From Nocardioides ungokensis (GTDB lineage: Bacteria > Actinomycetota > Actinomycetes > Propionibacteriales > Nocardioidaceae), in contig NZ_CP059164.1 of NCBI RefSeq assembly GCF_013466985.1, positions 1,559,001 through 1,623,000 of the forward strand: 64,000 bases of DNA, in the 5' to 3' direction. Within the stretch, counting starts at the first letter, position 1, and each line of letters begins with the position of its first letter. Made by a program: the position numbers and the translations under genes. The notes under the pieces are model-generated. The model worked only from the letters and a program-made list of their open reading frames with translations. It did no database searches and had not been told where the DNA came from. Positions 59,977 to 64,000 of the stretch are shown here, in pieces.

Positions 59977-61764
59977 ATGACCATGACCGAACCCCGCAAG
60001 ACGTCCTCCACGGACACCGACGTCGTCGAGATGTCGTGGGACCCGGTGACCCGCATCGTCGGCAGCCTGGGCATCTACGCCTCGATCGACTTCAAGCAGA
60101 AGGAGGTCCGCGAGTGCACAGCACGTCGTCGATCTTCCGCGGCTACGCCTCTTCATGCAGGGCAAGGACCCGCGTGACGCGCACTTCATCACCAGCCGGA
60201 TCTGCGGCATCTGCGGCGACAACCACGCGACCTGCTCGGTCTACAACCAGAACATGGCCTACGGCATCGCCCCCGCCGCACCTGGGGGAGTGGATCATCA
60301 ACCTCGGCGAGGCCGCGGAGTACATGTTCGACCACAACATCTTCCAGAGAACCTGGTCGGGGTGGGACTACTGCGAGCGGATGGTCAAGGAGACCAACCC
60401 CGGCGTGCTGGAGCGGGCCAACACCACCGAGGCGCCGAACGCCGGCATCCACGGCTACCGCACCATCGGGCGACATCATGCGCGCCCTCACCCGCTCGAG
60501 GGCGATTTCTACCGCGAGGCTCTGCACGTCAGTCGCTACACCCGCGAGATGTTCTGCCTCATGGAGGGCGGCACGTGCACCCCTCGACGCTCTACCCGGG
60601 CGGCGTGGGCACGACGGCGACCATCCAGCTGTTCACCGACTACCTCACCCGGCTGATGCGCTACGTGGAGTTCATGAAGAAGGTCGTGCCCCTGCACGAC
60701 GACCTCTTCGACTTCTTCTACGAGGCACTGCCCGGCTACGAGCACGTCGGCGAGCGGCGGATCCTGCTCGGCTGCTGGGGCAGCCTGAACGACCCGGCGT
60801 ACTGCGACTTCCGCTACCAGACCATGTCGGAGTGGGGAAGCGGATGTTCGTGACCCCCGGCGTGGTCGTCGACGGCACGCTCGTCACCAACGACCTGGTG
60901 GACATCAACCTCGGCATCCGGATCCTGCTGGGCACTCCTACTACGAGGACTGGGTGGCCAGCGGCCGGGAGACCTTCGTGACCCGGGACCCGCTCGGCAA
61001 CCCGGTGACGCGCGGCACCCCTGGAACCAGCACACGATCCCCAAGCGGCCAAGCGGGACTTCGACGACAAGTACTCCTGGACCATGTCCCCGCGGTGGTT
61101 CGACGGGACCGACCACCTCGCCCTCGACACCGGAGGCGGGCCGATCGCGCGGCTGTGGTCGACGGCGCTGAGCGGCCTCGTCGACTGCGGCTACGTGAAG
61201 GCCACCGGGAACAGCGTGGTCATCAACCTGCCTCGCACCGCGCTGCTGCCCGAGGTCACCTTCGAGTGGAAGGTGCCGAAGTGGAGCAACGCGATCGAGC
61301 GCAACCGGGCCCGCACCTACTTCCAGGCGGTACGCCGCGGCCCTGGCGCTGCACTTCACCGACAAGGCGCTCGCGGAGGTCCGGGCGGGCCGCACCGACA
61401 CGTGGACGTCGTTCGAGGTGCCGGACACAGCGGTCTCCGTGGGCTTCACCGAGGCGGTGCGCGGCGTGCTCAGCCACCACATGGTGATCCGGGACGGGAA
61501 GATCGCGAACTACCACCCCTACCCGCCGACCCCGTGGAACGGCAGCGTGCGGGACACCTACGGCACCCCGGGCCCCTACGAGGACGCCGTACAGAACACC
61601 CCGATCTTCGAGGAGAACCCGCCCGACACCTTCAAGGGCATCGACATCATGCGCGCGGTGCGCAGCTTCGACCCGTGCCTGCCCTGCGGCGTGCACATGT
61701 ACACCGGCGGCGGGAACGTCGTCGAGCAACTCCACACCCCTCGATGCCGGTCAAGCCCTACTGA
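59977..61764 (+). CDS. hhyL: group 1h [NiFe] hydrogenase large subunit, about 13 indels
   Basis: ATG 59977. The nickel site has L1 (SRICGICGDNHATCSVYNQN) and L2 (DPCLPCGVHMYTGGGNVVEQ). The gene is cut by indels near 60117, 60149, 60272, 60348, 60363, 60469, 60568, 60837, 60938, 61007, 61046, 61330 and 61740, nearly all one base in C or G runs; restoring them gives about 597 residues of conserved sequence ending MPVKPY. The concentration of breaks is the highest in the window. It forms the active site with HhyS. Confidence 0.9.
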
Positions 61765-61772
61765 GGTCCGAC

Positions 61773-62022
61773 GTGCACGAGCTCGCCCTCACCCAGAGCC
61801 TCGTCGACCTGGTCGCGGACCGCACGGCGGGACGCCGGGTCGTCGCGGTCCACCTGCGGGTGGGGGAGCTGTCGGGGTGGTCGCCGAGGCGATGGAGTTC
61901 TCCTTCGACGTCGTCACCGCGGGCGGGCCGCTCGAGGGCGCCACGCTGGTGGTCGAGCGGACCGCCGGCGACGAGCTGGACCTCTCGCACGTCGAGCTGC
62001 TGCGGGAGGCCCCATGTGCTGA
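61773..62022 (+). CDS. hypA: hydrogenase nickel-insertion protein HypA, shortened
   Basis: GTG 61773, 9 bp after hhyL. The nickel-binding start MHELALTQSLVDLV is intact. One G missing near 61878 (TCGGGGTGG) breaks the frame before VVAEAMEFSFDVVTAGGPLEG. The protein then passes straight from LVVERTAG to GDELDLSHVELL, so the usual zinc-finger segment with its two Cys pairs (about 35 residues) is absent. One C missing near 62019 hides the natural stop at 62022 (EAPCA). Length is about 83 residues against about 115 for the family. It loads nickel with HypB. Confidence 0.8.
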
Positions 62023-62826
62023 CCTGCGGCTGCGGCGCCGACGACGCGCGCGTGTCGCTCCCCGGCGCGCACGAGCACCCTCACCCGCACCCGCACCCGC
62101 ACGGCCACGAGCACGAGACGCTGGTCCTCGAGGAGCGCCTGCTGGCCAAGAACGACCACCTGGCCGAGCACGTCCGGGCCTTCCTCGACGTACGCCGGAT
62201 CACGGCCGTCAACCTGATGAGCTCTCCCGGGTCGGGCAAGACCTCCCTGCTGGAGCGCACCGTCGCCGAGCTCGGCGACGGCCGACCGGTCTACGTCGTC
62301 GAGGGGGACCAGGAGACGTCCTTCGACGCGGATCGCATCGAGCGCGCCGGCGCCCGCGCCGTCCAGGTCAACACCGGATCGGGCTGCCACCTCGACGCCG
62401 ACATGGTCGGGCGCTCGCTGCACGCGCTGGACCCGGTGCCGGGCTCGCTGCTCTTCGTCGAGAACGTCGGCAACCTGGTGTGCCCGGCTCTCTTCGACGT
62501 GGGGAGCACGCGCGGGTCGTGGTCATCTCGGTCACGAGGGCGACGACAAGCCGCTGAAGTACCCCACCATGTTCGCGGCCGCCGACCTCGTCGTGGTCAA
62601 CAAGATCGACCTCCTGCCCCACGTCGACTTCGACCTGGACCGCCTGCGGGACCAGGCCCGGAGCCTCAACCGGGACGTGGCCGTACTGCCGCTGTCGGTC
62701 CGCACGGGGGAGCACGTCCAGGACTGGTACGCCTGGCTCGGCTCGCTCACCGTCCACCACGAGGAGCGCGCGGCCGCAGAGCGCCGTGAGGAAGGAGAGC
62801 CCCATGGAGCCGCTGTCGGTCCGTGA
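62014..62826 (+). CDS. hypB: hydrogenase nickel-incorporation GTPase HypB, three indels
   Basis: ATG 62014, overlapping hypA. One missing C at about 62019 restores MCLTCGCGAD; later gaps near 62503 and 62535 restore LFDVGEHARVVVISVTEGDD. A His-rich nickel store (HEHPHPHPHPHGHEHE) precedes the P-loop SSPGSGKTSLL, and the guanine motif is VVNKIDLLPH. The metal-site region is NTGSGCHLDADM. It hydrolyses GTP as it hands nickel to the large subunit. Length about 272 residues. It overlaps the next gene by 23 bp. Confidence 0.9.
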
Positions 62827-63679
62827 GGTGAGCGAGCGCATCGACACCCTGCTCGACGAGCTGCGCCAGAGCGTGCCCGCGCCGGCGCTGGAGCGCGTGG
62901 AGGACCTGGTGCAGTGCGTGATGGCGCTGTACGGCGAGGGGCTCGGCCGCGTGGTCGACTCCCTCGACGAGGCGACGCTGCGCCGGCTGGCCGACGACGA
63001 GGTGGTCGGCAACCTCCTCGTCCTCCACGACCTGCACCCCGACGACGTGGACACCCGGGTCCAGCAGGCGCTCGAGCGAGTCCGCCCCTACCTCGGCTCG
63101 CACGCCGGCGGGGTCACGCTGTCGGGGGTCGACGAGCGCGGGGTGGTCCACCTGCGGCTCGAGGGCAGCTGCGACGGGTGCCCGTCCTCCTCGCTCACCG
63201 TGCGCAGCGCCATCGAGGACGCCATCCTGGTGGCCGCGCCGGACGTCGTCGCCGTCGAGGCCGAAGGGATGGTCGAAACCGGGCCGTCACTGCTGCAGAT
63301 CGCGCCGTTCCGGCCGCACGTCGAGCCGGACGCGTCGGGCTGGGCCCACGTGCAGCTGGACGTGCCGCCGCGCACGATGAGCGCCGTGGACGTCGCCGGC
63401 CGCGCGTTACTGGTCGCCAACCTCGACGGAACCCTGGTCGCCTACCTCGACCGGTGCCCGGCGTGCCTGACGGCGCTGTCGGAGGGGACGCTGACCGGGG
63501 ACCGGGTGACCTGCCCGAGCGGGCACGCGTACGACGTCCGGCTGGCCGGGCGAGCCCTGGCCGACGGCGACGGGGCCGGCGCCCACGAGCACCTCACCCC
63601 GCTGCCGCTGCTGCCCGAGCACGGGGCCTGGAAGGTGTCGCTGCCGACGGCCGCCCCGGCAGGGGTGGTGCACCCGTGA
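62804..63679 (+). CDS. hydrogenase-linked NifU-domain / Rieske-like protein
   Basis: 291 residues from ATG 62804 with GAAGGAGAG as RBS; an in-frame GTG at 62786 is possible. The middle holds a NifU C-terminal domain (GSCDGCPSSSLTVRSAIEDAI, split after SSSL), with the CxxC pair; the C-terminal third is Rieske-like (CPACLTALSEGTLTGDRVTC then PSGHAYDVRLAG) with fewer His ligands than a full Rieske centre. From memory such proteins accompany group 1h hydrogenases and may build or carry Fe-S clusters for them. Confidence 0.82.
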   Translation: MEPLSVREVSERIDTLLDELRQSVPAPALERVEDLVQCVMALYGEGLGRVVDSLDEATLRRLADDEVVGNLLVLHDLHPDDVDTRVQQALERVRPYLGSHAGGVTLSGVDERGVVHLRLEGSCDGCPSSSLTVRSAIEDAILVAAPDVVAVEAEGMVETGPSLLQIAPFRPHVEPDASGWAHVQLDVPPRTMSAVDVAGRALLVANLDGTLVAYLDRCPACLTALSEGTLTGDRVTCPSGHAYDVRLAGRALADGDGAGAHEHLTPLPLLPEHGAWKVSLPTAAPAGVVHP

Positions 63680-64000
63680 GCGGGCTCGGCTCCCTGCGCC
63701 GGATCAGCGCCCCGCGGCCCGCGCCGCCAACGCCGGAGGAGCGCTGCGACTTCTGCGCGGCGGGCATCGGCGAGCGGCACGGACACATCGCCGACCTCGA
63801 CCAGCACCGGCTGCTCTGCGTGTGCCGGCCGTGCTACCTCCTGTTCGCACCCCAGGGAGCCGGCGGCGGTCGCTACCGGGGCGTGGGCGAGGAGGTCCGC
63901 CGGGTCGTGGACCTGGTCCTGGACGAGACACGCTGGGACGCGCTGCGGATCCCCGTGGACTTGGCCTTCTTCTTCGAGCAGACAGGGGCCGAGCAACCGC
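63676..64000 (+). CDS. DUF5947-like hydrogenase-accessory protein, 3' truncated
   Basis: GTG 63676 overlaps the previous stop (GTGA) and the gene runs off the right edge after about 108 residues. It has Cys pairs (ERCDFCAAGI, LLCVCRPCYLLF) and a His-containing spacer (RHGHIADLDQHR), the look of the DUF5947 proteins found in group 1h hydrogenase operons. It is probably a metal or Fe-S protein; the function is not known. The operon clearly continues past the window. Confidence 0.75.
   Translation, partial: MSGLGSLRRISAPRPAPPTPEERCDFCAAGIGERHGHIADLDQHRLLCVCRPCYLLFAPQGAGGGRYRGVGEEVRRVVDLVLDETRWDALRIPVDLAFFFEQTGAEQP

Noticed and set aside
62086..62106. CAC/CCG-rich repeat as a possible CRISPR-like or satellite array
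   Set aside because: It encodes the His-Pro nickel-storage stretch of HypB, a known property of the family.

Overview
ORGANISM AND QUALITY. The window is very GC-rich, gene-dense DNA with GTG starts, many ATGA/GTGA gene overlaps and actinobacterial families (HxlR, MMPL, WS/DGAT, DUF222-HNH, PucR, FurA-KatG, group 1h hydrogenase). It looks like chromosomal DNA of a soil or sediment actinobacterium, possibly Nocardioidaceae; that family guess is inference. About 15 genes are broken by single-base indels, nearly always a missing or extra G or C in a short run. Restoring one base gives back conserved protein sequence and often the natural stop codon, so most of these genes are probably intact in the organism and the breaks are sequencing or assembly errors. 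LAYOUT. 0-8.5 kb: 3' part of a TrpB-like enzyme, an HxlR regulator divergent from a DHA2 drug exporter, a GcvT-like plus CrtI-like oxidoreductase pair behind a perfect palindrome, and an MMPL exporter. 8.6-11.9 kb: a minus-strand operon of flavohemoglobin, a DivIVA-like coiled-coil protein and an AniA-like copper nitrite reductase with an extra cupredoxin domain. 12-18 kb: MaoC hydratase, furA-katG, a small unknown protein and a wax ester synthase. 17.6-23.1 kb: an overlapping minus-strand operon of SerA-like dehydrogenase, fused oxoprolinase/hydantoinase and a DHFR-fold reductase. 23.2-28.4 kb: patatin lipase, HAD phosphatase, leaderless M4 protease, a palindromic repeat and a DUF222-HNH gene. 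28.5-36.5 kb: SulP transporter and a PucR-controlled amine/beta-alanine-type catabolic operon (mmsA, aminotransferase, FAD oxidase). 36.5-42.9 kb: a group 3b NAD(P)-linked [NiFe] hydrogenase operon with its protease, a cNMP-binding-domain protein and a trailing ornithine aminotransferase. 42.9-47.8 kb: a minus-strand pyruvate:ferredoxin oxidoreductase operon (porG, porA, porB) with a GltD-type flavoprotein fused to ferredoxin domains, and a cupin. 47.9-52.8 kb: RNase H, a NarL-type two-component system, a membrane protein and glutaminase. 53.0-58.8 kb: a Wadjet-like jetA-jetB-jetC cluster with no jetD nuclease gene. 58.9-64 kb: a group 1h high-affinity uptake hydrogenase (hhyS, hhyL) with hypA, hypB, a NifU/Rieske-like protein and a DUF5947 protein cut by the window end. 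HOW THE GENES WORK TOGETHER. The second half is dominated by redox flexibility. One hydrogenase can exchange electrons between H2 and NAD(P)H, one can scavenge trace H2, and a pyruvate:ferredoxin oxidoreductase is tied to an NADPH-type flavoprotein. A GGG[A/C]C-N4-GNCC motif resembling the core of the mycobacterial DosR/DevR box lies upstream of all three operons, which suggests, but does not prove, joint hypoxia control. In the nitrite/NO cluster the nitrite reductase would make the NO that the flavohemoglobin removes. No tRNA, rRNA, CRISPR array or insertion sequence was recognised.
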